Below are positions 12,051 to 24,670 of a stretch of DNA of 64,000 bases, one piece after another; the first letter of the stretch is position 1, and each line of letters starts with the position of its first letter. The position numbers and the translations under genes were made by a program. A model generated the notes under the pieces. That model was not told the DNA's origin. It worked only from the letters and a program-made list of their open reading frames with translations, and ran no database searches. The stretch comes from Ambrosia x helenae (Eukaryota > Streptophyta > Magnoliopsida > Asterales > Asteraceae): contig CM061223.1 in assembly GCA_030844895.1 (NCBI GenBank), positions 6,434,676 through 6,498,675 on the forward strand, given 5' to 3'.

Positions 12051-13032
12051 GACCTAAGCAAGAGAAGTTCACTCTGAGAATACCTAAGGCAAGGCAAGAG
12101 TTTCATAAGTTCACTCTGGATGTAACAATAAAGAGAAACCCATAACAAAGGGTCTAAGGGTGTTTGAACTTTGTAGTATGATTTTAATGGTTTTAGATTA
12201 AACAGTTTATCGACGTTTTTTGAGCCTCATATACTAAGAAGAGTAAGCAGTTGACAATTAATTCTGAATCAAACCAAATGGTTAACAATGGGTTAGCTTC
12301 GATTTGATATGATATGGCTTTATTAAGTCTTTTATAATAGAAAAAGCATATCGAACGATAAAATCACGATACTGTTTCAATAGTAAAAAACTACAAAAAC
12401 GGATTCTAGATATTGTATTGTTAAGCTAAATTGGGTAGTTAGAAAATTCATAAGCCAACCGACCACAACTCTTTTTAACAACCGAATATCATAGTAAACT
12501 GGTGAATAGTGTTCAAAGTTAATCTTAAAATTCATATGAGTTAAAAGTTGAATGGGTAATATGAAAGAGTTTAATTAACTAGTATTTATATTAACTAATA
12601 GTATAAATGTTTAGAATTATCTAGTTAGATTTAATTAGTAGAGATAATGATGTACGGTTAGTATTAGATTATAATTGCTAAAAGTATTTAAGTAGGATTA
12701 GTAAGGTGGTAAAGAAAAAGGGAGAAGCTCATTTGAACGAGATTGTAATGATTATTTGATTCATGTTGGAAGAGGCTCATAAAATTGGTTGACGACGGCT
12801 TCCAGTGGCAAAGCTTGGTTCTCAAATTGATGGGGGTCAAACTTAATTTTTTTTTATCGGTAATGGCCGGAAGCTCAAATTGGTGGGGGGCGGACTTAAT
12901 TTGCCTACAAAAATCGCAAAATTCAACCACTACGCCAAAAATCGGTAGGGGCCGGGCCCTATGGAAGTTGCGCCCCTGACGACTTCGATTTAATAGGGTA
13001 ACATATTATGTTTTAGTAGGGCATAAAAAAAG
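12051..13032. other. Intergenic; no gene seen, one dispersed repeat
   Basis: AT-rich and without a supported coding region. About 12815-12985 (GGGGGCGGACTTAATTTGCC, CTACGCCAAAAATCGG) resembles 22065-22215, marking an unnamed dispersed repeat. Confidence 0.6.
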
Positions 13033-13213
13033 ACTAAATTACAAAAGTCGTCTTTTATGTTTATAGCAGATTGCAAATCATGTCCTTTAGAAACATAAAT
13101 TGCATAAATTGTACTTTGCGTTTAAAAATCATTGCACGTTGTCTTTCTACCCATTAAATAAAAAGCCAATACACAAAATAAAAAGAAAAAAAGAATTAAA
13201 ACTAAAAATCAGT

Positions 13214-13282
<69 letters not shown>

Positions 13283-14107
13283 ACCACCACCACTCACCTC
13301 TCTCTCTTTCTCTCATTACAGCCGCCACAACCAACCCCCACCATCGCCACCACTATAAGAAACCACCGCCCTTCATTATCTACAACTACCACCACCACTG
13401 TACACTCACCATCTTTCATAACCACACCACCAACCTCCCCATCCCAAAATATAAGCCCTAATTTTTCTACTCAGGTTCACACGCTAGCATCAGCAACAAC
13501 CACCGCCACTCACCAGCCATCACGTGCAACAACCACCATGAAACCCTAATTTCCTAAATCAACCAAACCACCACAACCTATTCACCACCAAATCCAACCC
13601 TCACCGTTGTCGCCGACCAATAAAACTCACTATCGTTTTGCAGATTTTAACGAATCAACGGAGAAACCCTAAAACCGTTCCAAATCCTCTCTCTTTCCAT
13701 AATATTTTGCTCTGGTTGGAAGGGATTGAAACCCTAAAACTCAGGTTATGTTGGTTAGGTGATGGTGGTGGCAGGTGGTGTAGGGTGGGGTGGTGTGGGT
13801 GTGGGTGTGGGTGTGGGTGATGGTGTTGGTTAGCAGAAAGATTGGGGGTGAGAAAAGAGAAAGGGATGTACACACACATTGTTTTATGTAATAAAATGTT
13901 TTTTTTAATAAATGGGTAAAAAAACTAATATACCATCACCTGGGGTCCATTTTGTCATATTTAACAAGAAAAATTAATTGGGTTAGGGTTAAAGGACGTA
14001 ACGTGTAAGGGTTTGTAAACACAAAGTACGTTTTCTGCAATCTATATTTCTAAAGGACATGATTTGCAATCCGCTATAAACATAAAAGACGAATTTTGTA
14101 ATTTAGT
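13033..14107. mobile_element. DNA transposon with long terminal inverted repeats (Mutator-like?)
   Basis: ACTAAATTACAAAA at 13033 recurs inverted at 14107. The inverted match continues for about 115 bp at roughly 80-90% identity by eye (TTTATGTTTATAGC, TTGCAAATCATGTCCTTTAG). The interior has a CT microsatellite and Pro/Thr-rich low-complexity frames but no transposase. Long TIRs suggest a Mutator-like non-autonomous element. The flanks are A-rich, so the target duplication cannot be judged. Confidence 0.65.
13217..13278. repeat. (CT)n microsatellite
   Basis: Uninterrupted CT repeat of about 60 bp inside the TIR element. Confidence 0.95.
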
Positions 14108-17054
14108 AAAAAAAAAAAAAAGAATTGGTGGGTAAGTAGTAGAATTACGCATGGAAGGCTTGGTCTAGACGGCGGCCCACTTGGTTTTATTATAATGGGC
14201 TTAAGTGGAGTTTGAATTATCCCGTCATTTTGTTTCTAATGGATCAGAAAGCAAAGGTCAACATTATTATATATATAATTACCAAGTTGAAGTTGTGAGT
14301 GTAAATCCACTATTGCAATATGTACAATGAATTCAAGCAGGCTGTACAACAATCTTAAGCCATGTCTCTTATTTCTTGCCACGTATAATCTTCGGGTTTC
14401 TTCCACTATGTTCCACTCCCAGCATCCCTCCCTTTCATCTTCTCTCACTCTTCCTCTATGCCATAAGAGTGTGTTTAAGCGTAAATAACACTCTCTTCTT
14501 GCTCTCTCTAAAATACCATTAACAGAGTCTCCGGTAACGAAGGAGATCAGGAAGAAAGAGTTAACAGCTGGTTGCTTAATTTTATTGAGGAAGGGATGCG
14601 GTAAGAGGGTTTGTGGTTTTGCCATAACCACCATCGTCTCACCCACTGTAACCACGACACCTGCTCACGGCCAGCCGCCGTCTTCTTTGGGTTTTTTATC
14701 TTCTTTGACTTCTATTGACTGATAGAGTGGTGACATGGAGAAGGGAGATGCTATGGCGAAGGGGAACGATCAGTGATCGGTGTGTTTTATGCGCTCTCCG
14801 TTGGTTTATTAATAGTAATAAAGATACTTACGTAGCTATTGCCGTTGTATTTTTCGTAATCGTTCTTCTTTCCGTGTTAACGATCGGTAACCAAGTTGTG
14901 TACATTATTAATTGTTGTTTATGTTTATTAGTAGCATAATACTTCACTTTAATTTAGCAGTTAAAATCAATATCAAGATACTCAGTACGATTATTCAGAT
15001 CTGAGCTTCCTCTATACAAAGGAGTAAATTGGAGGCATAAAAGGATCCACTGTACCCGTTCACGTCGCCGCCACAGGCTCCGGTTCAGGTTCGGTGTGTT
15101 CGCAGTTGACTTTCTTTTATGTGTTTTAATTTATTTATTGTTTTTTTAATTGTTTTTTTATTTGTGGTTTCAAGAATTTGATTGATGTGGCTGATATCTA
15201 GATATCGTGGCGGCAGCGACAGAAAATTGTTATTGTGAAATCCGGCGGCAGTGTTCTCAAACGGCGATGGCCCGATGACGATAGTTTTGAGTGGCTATGG
15301 CATAAGAAAGGCGTCAAGGACGGTTTTGGTGGTGTTTGACGGTCGTAGTGAGCGGTGGTAAGTGATATCGAAACTGAAACCATCGGTTGAACTAGAATCT
15401 GATTTACATTATGCGGTTGTATTCTTCTATAAAATTTTAGATAAATCATGCTGATTTGGTACAGAATTGCCCACGTTTATTGAGATCTGGCTGAGATTCG
15501 GTGGTGGCGAAGCATTTGTTGATCGGAGAACTTATCAATGGATACAGTGTACCTTTTTCTTGAGTTTTATGTGTCCATTTTTTATAGTTTGTATTTTATA
15601 GAACATCGATTGTTTATGGAGCTAAGGTTTTGTATATTGACTTTGTTTGTATATTTGATTGTACATTTTGAATGTCTAATTGCTACCGCGTACCAGCTTT
15701 TGAATTTCTGTAACAACAGGGGGTGTTTGAGATCTTAGATCTCTTATTTGAACTTATTTCATCTCAACTTTGGAACAAGCAAGCTACAACTTCTTATTAA
15801 GAACCCCGGTGTATGTTATGGCGAAATTAGGAAATTTGAATGTGAATATGTGATTTAACTAATTTATGACTTCACCCGACGTTCACCTGCAATGGCCAGG
15901 TTCGTTTATGATAATGTTTCCTACTATTTTCTAATAGTGTTGTTTTGATATTGTAGAAGCTTAAAGCACCGTCTAAGATTTCGTTGTTTCTTTCGATTAT
16001 TAACGGGTGGCGTCGCCTGGCTCTGTCCAAAGTTTATTACAGGTAACCCCTAAGGCTATCACACCTTTTCATTTTAAACTTGGTATATGTTTGGACTAAT
16101 ACTACTTAGGTATGTATACAATGATTACATTATTAGTGGTATGAATCTCTTATGTGCGTCAAACAAAATGTTTGTCTGTATTACTATCATACCTTATTAT
16201 TTATGATCAATAATTTGTTCTACGTAGGTTTTACGTCGATTAACATTTTAATGATATACATTGGGTGAATAAATGCTAACCACCAATTCCTAATTTCTAT
16301 TTTCTTTGAGAATCCAGTCTGTTGAATCTATTCATGATTATTAGATAAACAGTGATAGTATGTGCCTTATTTTTCCAACTTGAATTGAATTCTAATTTAA
16401 CAAAGTTTGTATAGTGTTTTATTGGGTGTAGGGCATAAGAAGTTCTTTGTTTCCTCCAATCAAGTGGTTTTATTGTAGGTTACGTATGTGTGTTATGTAC
16501 GTCCTTTGCTCCTTGTTTTTTAGGTAGTAATTTTTTCATGTTGTCAAACACGTATGAATGATATTAGGCATACAATTGATGTGCTACCATTTTTTTTATG
16601 CTTCTGTCAAAGAAAAAGGTAAAAAAAAAAAAAAAAAGAGAGAGCCTAAAACTCAGCCAAAAATGTTCATAAGAAACAAAAGAAAATATACACGAAAGGA
16701 CAACTGTTCAAAGGGTTAAATAAGAGGATTTTTTTTGTGCCATTTATTGGTTGGCTAATGTTCTTTTCTTTCATCTTGAAGCATGATTTTATGGTTGTCG
16801 ACAGCTTTAAATTCAATTTTTGGATTCCCGGTTTCGGTCTTCGGATGAGAACCGATTGACCTGAGTGCACCAAGAACTGAGACCGACTACTAGGTTAGGA
16901 TTCTCATTCGCTTTTGTAATTTATGGTGTCTCGGGTATCGAGTCAGGTCAGTTATTCTTCGGTTCAGTTCGGTTACGGGCTTTTGCTCACCCTAAATTGT
17001 ATATACATATTACTGGGATATATCTAGCTCCGCAGCGTAGCGCGGGTACAATTT
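14108..17054. other. Long non-coding stretch, probably Helitron body in part
   Basis: No recognisable gene. Open frames at 14236-14655 (minus) and 14715-14939 (plus, with one hydrophobic stretch) resemble nothing I know. A 17-base A run is at 16621-16638. The right end carries a Helitron-type terminus, so part of this stretch may be its body. The 5' TC end was not located with confidence. Confidence 0.45.
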
Positions 17055-17059
17055 CTAGT
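17029..17059 (+). mobile_element. Helitron 3' terminus
   Basis: Hairpin CCGC-AGCGTA-GCGCGG, then 11 bases and CTAGT at 17055-17059, followed by T, as expected for insertion between A and T. Confidence 0.65.
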
Positions 17060-17100
17060 TCTAATTATAATTATAACTATAATAATAAGCCTTTGAATTT

Positions 17101-17270
17101 GAACAGTGATTTTTATTTTTTCATATTTTTGTATAACAATAACTATCTTTATTTTGGATAATATTAACAACTTATTACAGTTGTTTTGAACAGTGATTTT
17201 TATTTTTTCATATTTTTGTATAACAATAACTATCTTTATTTTGGATAATATTAACAACTTATTACAGTTG
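17101..17270. repeat. Perfect 87-bp tandem duplication
   Basis: The unit starting GAACAGTGATTT occurs at 17101-17187 and again from 17188. I see no mismatch over the repeated part. Confidence 0.9.
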
Positions 17271-17350
17271 TGTAGTGGTGAATTGATATGTCCTATAGAG
17301 ATGAGGCCACTCGGGTTCGAAACCTGTCTATGGCCAATTTTTTTTTCCTG
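17266..17350 (+). mobile_element. tRNA-derived SINE-like insert
   Basis: TGTAGTGGTGAA resembles an A box. GGGTTCGAAACC at 17313-17324 is a full B box. A T run follows. It starts right at the end of the second 87-bp duplicate. Confidence 0.45.
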
Positions 17351-19726
17351 TTTTGCATCCCCTTATAAACCCTTTTTTTACCCCACCCATTCTCTTATCA
17401 TCTGAATAACCTACACACACATAGATATGAGAGAGAGGGGCTGAGGAAGGCCTCCGGCCACCGCCTCCACGGCGGCGTTACCATCTCCGTCACCACTTGC
17501 TTACTCCCACACCCCCACACCCATGATTAATCGTAAGATAAGAAGAGAGAGAGAGAGACAGAGAGAGAGAGAGATAGAGGAACAGATCTGTTAGAGAGAG
17601 AGAGAGAGATGAAGGCGGCAACAGATGCAGGTTGGGGTTCCGATTGAGATGTCAGCGGCAAGGGTCTGGGCTCACCAACCACCGATCCGGTTTCGCCGTC
17701 ACCGATCCTTCACAGGTTTCGCCGTCAATGACCAATTCTTTAACTTCGTTTTCACCGATTAGAATTTTGTTTCCTTATCTTTAACTTCGTTTTTAGGGTT
17801 GGGTTGTAAACTGATGCTGAATTGGACCTCCGTTTGTTGTAGTAAACGTTAGGTTTATGGTTCGTCTTTCCTGCCTTTGTTGTTGCCATTAAGGTTAGGG
17901 ATTGTAATTTCATGATGAATTGGAGATGAGCTTCAACTAGGCAATGTTAGCACTGACATTGTGTTCCCGAGTTTCATTAAAGGATGGAAGAGAAAGGATC
18001 TTTATCATCTTCCCTTCTCTCCAATTCCTTCCAAATTGGAAAGATTGAAAATCACACTAAAATCCTCTTTTTATCCCTCTTATTCCCTCCCTTTCCATCC
18101 TACAAAAAACTCCGGAACACATTTTTTTCCCACTTCCTTCCCAATCCTTTCTCTTCCATCCTTTAATGAAACTCTGGAACAGAGTGTGAGAGAAGATGAT
18201 AGTAGTCTGCCTAGACACCAGCTTTTCTTTCATTGTTTTGTCTTTATTTCTGCTTGGTGTACATGTTACTTGGTTTAAAACGCCTATATGTTGATATTAT
18301 GTTGTTGCCCCTGTTGCTCAACGGAAAACAATTCTTGAATCTGCGTGCTCTAACTTTATTAAGCACTTATTATTAAATGTTAATTGCTACTTATTTTACC
18401 ATATCATTTTTATCACTATATGTACTGATGTTTACATGTTAGATGGGTAGATAGTATAGATTATACTAAAAGAAATTCACAAGTAGAAATTTTACATTCT
18501 TTGATGCAGCAGTAAGATAGGCCTGTTTGCGAGTGCTTTTGTGCGTGTATTAGTCGTCACGCTGCTGTACTAGGAGATAGGCGAGGGCTGTTCACGAGCT
18601 CAGCCTAGGCTAGGTCAGCTTTTGCTCATTTATGTACTTAGAGTAACAGATGGAAAATTGGTTAGACATAAAGGATGGGTAGAGGAGACATACCAAACCT
18701 ATGCTTTTTCTATGTCCAATTACATAATTAGTTGAAACGGTGCCACTGATCCGGATTCTTGACCCTTTTGTGTCACAACATAGGCATCTCGGCTTGACTC
18801 GGCTCCCATTGTCTCGGGTTCAGGTAATAATTAAACGTCTTTGCGCTTTTCAATTTAGGAACCATCATTCTTCCTTCTTTGGACAACGAATTTTGCTTCA
18901 AATATTTTCTGTACCTGTAACAAAAGACTCAGCAGGCGAAAGAAAGAACATACCTTGCTGGATGTTTATGATTAGACAACGTTATTCGACAACGTTAATG
19001 TCGGCTACTACCATCGCCTGAGATACGGCATTCACAACGCGCCTTTGTGCCTCTGTTCTCAAGTTCGCCGTTGAAAACGTAGATCGTGTAGGTGAAAAAC
19101 AGATAGAATCGGTTAGCTTCTATGTTGTTGCGCGTGACCGCCAAGTATGAGAGTATAAAGTAATGAAAAATGGCACGAAAATGCGTGCCGCTTGGAGGGT
19201 CTCCTTTGCCTGCTGACCGGTTTGCTCACTTTCGACTTTTGGTACTGCTCCTCAGTCGGCAACTTGACCAGTTTTAGGCTTTATATGTGTGTTTTTGTAG
19301 TTAAGTAGGGTGTAATTCGACTTTTGGTACTGCTACCGATTTTGCGCTCCATGTAAAAGATCTTAGATTGTTTTAGCATTTATTTTCTTTTTTAATAAAT
19401 ACAGACCTTTAGGTGCTGAATCATTGTTTCAGAAAGCATTTATATGTGTATAGTGACAATATCTTGGATATTGGATCAAATGAAGAAGCATCTTTAATTG
19501 CTTGAAGCTCGAGTGGTGAAAGCTGATAAGGGGAAGAAAGATGAGGAAGCATCTTTAATTGCTTGAAGGAGTGGTGAAAGCTGATAAGGGGAAGAATTGA
19601 AGAGTTTTTGGACGATGGTTTCGTCTGCGACCATCATTTTGGCTTTTGTTTCTTTGGCATACAGGGAACATGGAGGTTATTAGTTTGAGGGTGGATTTTG
19701 CTAATCCCATAATATGTTGTTTGTTA
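17351..19726. other. No supported gene; GA microsatellite
   Basis: (GA)n-rich tracts lie at about 17537-17612 beside GC-rich sequence that looks like exon or UTR debris. The frames at 17961-18278 and 18740-19021 are unrecognised. This may be captured sequence in the Helitron ending at 20217, but that is inference. Confidence 0.4.
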
Positions 19727-20009
19727 GACCAAGGGGTATGGGAACGGTAAGGTGCATCGGTGGGTGATGTGGACATGGTTGCCGACGGGGAACACCGCCC
19801 CCCCCGATGAGGCATCGGTGCAAACGGTGAAATTGTACCGTCTTCCCCGATCTGTTTTTTATTATTAAAATATTGTGTGTGTGTGTGTGTGAAGGAGGGA
19901 AAGGGTGAAGGGGGAAGGGGGAACACCACCCCCTTGATGGGGGAAGAAGAGGAAGAAGATGAGGTGGCCTTGGGGAAGCTAGGGGGGTCGGTGACCACAC
20001 CCCATAGCC
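19727..20009. mobile_element. Tourist-like (PIF/Harbinger) MITE
   Basis: Flanked by TTA (19724-19726 and 20010-20012). The imperfect inverted ends are GACCAAGGGGTATGG and, on the other strand, GGCTATGGGGTGTGG. It contains a GT microsatellite near 19874-19891. Its right end matches the left end of the MITE at 58768. Confidence 0.55.
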
Positions 20010-20185
20010 TTATGGGTTAATAACAATGTTTAATGTTAACTCGAATTTGTTTGCTTAAAGTTTTTGCCTTGAGTAAGATTCTAACAATAATGGATGAAGG
20101 CTTTATGTTAATGTTTAAATAAGTTTTGTCTCTAAATATAATATAATATCTTATATTTGTGCACAATACAAAACTGTATTCAAAA

Positions 20186-20217
20186 CGCGCAACGCGCGTT
20201 ACTGAAAAAAACCTAGT
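20186..20217 (+). mobile_element. Helitron 3' terminus
   Basis: Hairpin ACGCGC-A-ACGCGCGT, a short spacer and CTAGT at 20213-20217, followed by T. The 5' end was not found. Confidence 0.6.
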
Positions 20218-20264
20218 TCTAAGTAAAATGACTTAGGTATTACTACTACAGACAGGGGGCTAGG

Positions 20265-20985
20265 GCTGGCAACTATGGCTGCTCACGAGTCGAGCCGATT
20301 CAAGCGGAGCTTTGCTTGTGTTTGACTCGTTTACAAATCGAACCGAGCGGAGCGGTTCGTTTACAATCGAGCCGAAAACCGAACGAGCATTCTTTGAGTG
20401 TAATTTTTTTCGAGCGAGCGTCGAGCGGAGAGTAATTTGGACGATCATAAATTGAGATGTTTCCTTTGATGTTTTCATTGTCGGGTGACAACTAAGGTCG
20501 AACTGTCCGATGATAACACTAATATTGATATCCCAGTGTGCGAGGATGAGGCTTAGATTGAGGCTGGTGAGGCGAAGAGCATATGGCAGAAAACAATTGT
20601 TGCATTGTGACGCAGGGTGATATCAAACGACAATTAGCGATGGGCGACTAGTAACATAAAGAAGTCAAGACTGTTACCTCATTACTTATGATTTTACTAT
20701 TAAATCTAGTGTTAATTTTTTATTGAGTTAACTAGGCTAGTTATATTTTGTTTGCATATACTGAGTCAAATCCAATAGAATGTTATATATAAAGCCAGAA
20801 ATTTATTTGTAAATTGTCTGTATATTTATAATTAAATATATAAAAATATATTTGAGCCGAACCGAGCTGATAATACCTTTGCTCGTGCTTGGCTCATTTA
20901 CAACCGAGCGGAAGATCGAGCCAGCATTTTTTGAGCATTTTCGGAGCGAGCCACGAGCGGCGAGCAATTTGAACAACCCCACCGG
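20265..20985. repeat. GAGCGG-rich dispersed repeat (MITE-like)
   Basis: Two segments (20275-20440 and 20850-20975) share CGAGC/GAGCGG-rich motifs such as TTTACAACCGAGCGGA and CGAGCGGCGAGCAATTTG. Superfamily not determined. Confidence 0.4.
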
Positions 20986-22463
20986 CAACTCCTAGCATGA
21001 CACAAAAGCACAAAGCTATTCAGACGCAAAAACAAATGGGTTAAGAGTTGGGTCTAAATGGGCTCTAGTCGTAAACGGGTCAGGTTAACATGAGTAACTC
21101 GTGTCTGACAGCCAACTCCTTTACAACTAGTATTACAAAATTATAAGTTCAGCATACCAACCCATTTACAACCCATTGACCTGCTAAGCCATTTACAACC
21201 CCTTTGACTTGTTTAGATAATTGGGTTGCACAGGTCGTGTTCAGGCTACATGGTTATACATGTTGGGTTTAAGGTTCAAGTTTTTCGACATGATTAAGTT
21301 GCCAGGTCATGTTTAGTTGGGTTATATACCGAGAGTACCACCGATAAGGACATGATGTCGTGCAAGCATTCGACTAAAGTTGAATGACGATAAGCTGTAT
21401 GAAGTATATTTTTTTTAATGCGCAACATAATCATTCTTTTGTAAATGATGATTGACAGAATGGTGTTCAACCGAATGGAGGCCCCAATGGTCCAACAGAA
21501 TGGTGTTCAGCCGAATGGTCTTAAACAAAATGAAGCACTAGTGTCTAGTACATACTAGAATCTAGTGAACTAGAAAATAAAGTTTGTAGGGAGAAACTGC
21601 AAATTGCAGACGAAGACATAAAAAGAAACCGCCTGAAAAAACAAAGACAAAAATCAATTACATTGAATGATCAAAACAAAACCAAAATATATATTCAATG
21701 GGTTCGAACGAAAACCAGGATTGAATGCGATTGTGGAGACCAATTTAGAGTTTATGGAGCACAACCTCGTCTGTTAGCGAATATTTGAATACGTTAATAC
21801 ATGTATGCATGTGTGTTAGTAGCATTAGACTACATGGAGTGATGGAGTTATGGGAACGACAATGTTATGCCACATAGGTGCTACGTAAACCTTGGGGGCT
21901 TTGCCCTCTACATCACAAAAGGGGAGGGTGGTGTTGTGGGCAAAGGGCAACTATAAAGCCCCCCAAAAAATCAAGTTGGTAAAGAGTCTCAATGCCCGTG
22001 GAGATTCCCATTTGGGAAAGGGGCAATGCCCAAGTGAAAAGGGACGGAGTGGCGTGGACAGGGGCGAAGTTTGATTCTCGAATCGGTGGGGGCCGGGCTC
22101 AATTTTTTTCGATCGGTGGTGGCAAATCGGCATGGGCCAGACTCAACCCGGACTTAATTTACCTACGACAATCGTAAATTTCCACTACTGCGCCAAAAAA
22201 ACAGGGGGGCCAGGCCCACCCTTGGCCCTATAAAACCTTCGCCAAGCCCCTCCACGCCGCCACTCCATTTCGTCTTAAAAAGATTGTTGCTTTTAAGGTT
22301 TAACTTGAAATATCATAACATCAAAAATTAAAATCTTTTAAAAATCTAAAAAAATTTGAAAGAAAACAAAAACAATCTTTACTTGATCAAAATTAGACTA
22401 TGTCCTGATTTCTTGGTCAATCTACGGTTGACTAAATAGTCAACGAGAAAGGGAATTTCACGA
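20986..22463. other. Intergenic repeats, no gene seen
   Basis: 21040-21330 is built of GGGTCA/GGGTTG-type motifs like those in the P450 intron at 54050-54200. 22065-22215 resembles 12815-12985. No coding region is supported. Confidence 0.45.
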
Positions 22464-24147
22464 TCAGTTCAGCTCCTGGAACTCCATCTCCTACAACAGT
22501 CAAATACAAACGTTAAGTAGCAATTTTGATGTTTGTAATAGTCTCATGATTGATGATTTTATCTTGTTGATACTATTTAAGTATTTAACATAGATAGCAA
22601 ACAGTTGACTTTTTTGGTCAAATAAGTTGGTTTTGTATAATTTTGGCATGCAAATGTACAAAAATGTTGTAAATGAAGGTGCCGTGATAAATGATATAAA
22701 ACGGAGTAAAGAAAATGTAGCTTTGAATCTAAAAAAACGAAAGAAAGTTAGGTCATTTAAGAATGAAAGATGAACCATTTGACCACAAAAGTCAAAATGT
22801 TTAACAAGTTATAAACAAGAGATAAACAAAATGTTTTACCTTTAAACAACTAGGACATAATGTGCTTCTCTCTTGCCAATCATATATACAACCAAGATGA
22901 TAATGGTGTGAGCATTTAGTTATAATCCTCGGGTTTTCATAGGTATATCCTGCAATCAAATACGTTTCAATACATAAATAGATGATTCTCGTGTTATATA
23001 ACACCCATTGGTGTCCTCAACAGGACATCTGGTGGTTAAGTGTTGTGTTCCACAACTAAAAAGTTGAAAGTTCAAATTTCGTAGGGTGCAGGTTGTGATG
23101 TATTTATTCAAAAATCTAAAAAAAAAAAATTGTAACACCCATTACTCCTAGTGTCCTAGGATACAATATATGCATTTTCTTTCATACCAAAAAACAATGG
23201 CTGATTTAGATAGAGATAACTACACTATAACATTACATATTTTTCACACATTTACCAATAATATAGTAAACTTTAAAATCAATTTAACTTTTTATTAACA
23301 CATAATCACGAGAATTACATCAAGATAGCGGGTAGGTGAGCAACAAGCTGCGCCGTCACCCCTTTCTGGACGGCAAACCCTAACCTACTAAAAACGAACC
23401 CATGCCCCTCTGGAGTCGAGACACTGCTATGAATAACCTGTTGGACTCTGGTCAGGAAATGGATGGCTTCCGGTGCCAAGAAGCCAAAGGTATCAAATGT
23501 CAGGGGAACGAAAACGTGTTACAAAAAAAAAAAAAAAAATCTTTACAGGAAAAGGGAAAAAAATAGCACCTTCAAAGCATATAGGACATTCTTCATCTCT
23601 AGATAATGTAAAGTCATCACTTAACATAGCTTTATGAGTTCTCGACCCGGTAATTTCAAGAATGGGTTCGGGTTCGGGTTCAGGCTGAGATTCGGGTTTG
23701 GGCACGGGTTCAGGCTGAAGTTCTGGCTCGGGCTCAGGTTCGGGTTCTTTTTGCGGATGATTTGTAGGACCTTTTTCACCGCTTCGTCTAATCGCTTCTC
23801 TTCCATGACCATTGTCACTCTAGGGAAAATAACAAATAGAAATTGCAAGTTAGTCAACAGAATAGATCAATTTTGACTTTTGACACTATCAAACAAATTA
23901 ATCTTAAACATTGATTTTGTCTGGATATTTATTCCGAAAGTAAGATTAAGAAACTGTTGGCTGATCATTAATGGACATTATAGCTTATTAGAGCATGAAG
24001 GACAAGTCTAAAATCAGACCTGTCACCTCAGCACGCCATTATGATGTCAGCACATACCGTGTTTGTGACGTCATCATTATGATTAGAAATAACTTCGTCT
24101 TTTTTATCTACTATCCGCCAACGAAAACAAGCAAACAAGATTCCCAT
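22464..24147 (-). CDS. RING-H2 zinc-finger protein, probable E3 ubiquitin ligase (158 aa)
   Basis: Four exons on the minus strand, each bounded by GT-AG: 24147-24058, 23819-23570, 22949-22840 and 22490-22464. The sum is 477 nt, or 158 codons plus TGA. The N-terminus MGILFACF has a Gly at position 2, a possible myristoylation site (inference). Exon 2 holds a long Pro-Glu tract (about residues 55-85), then DEECPICFE. The RING-H2 is completed across the intron: C-x2-C-x14-C-x-H-x2-H-x2-C-x10-C-x2-C, with KCSHHYHLGC and LCPSC. The last exon encodes EMEFQELN. The domain resembles the small plant RING family typified by Arabidopsis At3g02290 (from memory). An apparent frame change in the Glu-Pro tract disappears once the acceptor at 23820-23821 is used. 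Intron 2 contains a SINE and a LINE-like fragment. Confidence 0.82.
22999..23143 (+). mobile_element. SINE in RING gene intron 2
   Basis: Flanked by an 11-bp duplication TAACACCCATT (22999-23009 and 23133-23143). The tRNA-like head has CTGGTGGTTAAG and a degenerate B box AGTTCAAATTTC, with an A-rich tail before the second duplicate. Confidence 0.8.
23308..23520 (-). mobile_element. 5'-truncated LINE-like 3' fragment in RING gene intron 2
   Basis: Closely matches 10846-11050 (ATCAAGATAGCGGGTAGG, CAACAAGCTGCGCC). It holds only the last ~60 codons of the reverse-transcriptase-like tail. A 17-base A run lies at its right edge. Confidence 0.75.
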
Positions 24148-24670
24148 GACGTTACCAAGCTTGATTGGTATAGAGATCTGTATAATATGATTCAAGTCAG
24201 AAACTTTCATGAAAATTGCATTGAAAATGATCACTTACAATGTTTTCAAACAAATTAATAACAAAATTTTTAAAGATATCTAACCTTCACGGAGCTAAAC
24301 CTTGCAGACGAAAGTATTATTTATACCATTATCAGATTACGATTCTAATTTAAATTTTTATTAGTCCTGTTTTATCGGCATAACTATTTCAGATGATAGT
24401 ATAATAAAATATAGTTTCTAAATATTAATATTAACATTATTATTTTGACAAACCTATAGGAAAATTATTCACACCAAGTGGGCTTTGAGGAGCACACTTA
24501 CCCTAACGACGAATCAAATAAATAGTAAAAAAACAAAATAATTGTCAAAAAAGTTAAAGATACGCAATGTATACTAAAGTTTGTTAAGATTATCACGAAA
24601 TATTATCATTCTTTTAAAAAATCTTATCTCTTAATTAGATCTATACTATAGAGTATATTCTTGCAATTAT

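Noticed and set aside
13100..13549. Pro/Thr-rich 149-aa frame
   Set aside because: It runs through the CT microsatellite and low-complexity sequence inside a TIR element. No homology is recognisable.
20260..20491. Two overlapping frames near 20.3 kb
   Set aside because: They lie in the GAGCGG-rich repeat and have no motif.
23621..23857. Apparent frameshift in the RING gene between MEEKRLDEAVKK and the Pro-Glu tract
   Set aside because: A good acceptor (TTTTCCCTAG) at 23820-23821 opens the correct frame, and a phase-matched upstream exon with ATG exists at 24147-24058. No frameshift is needed.
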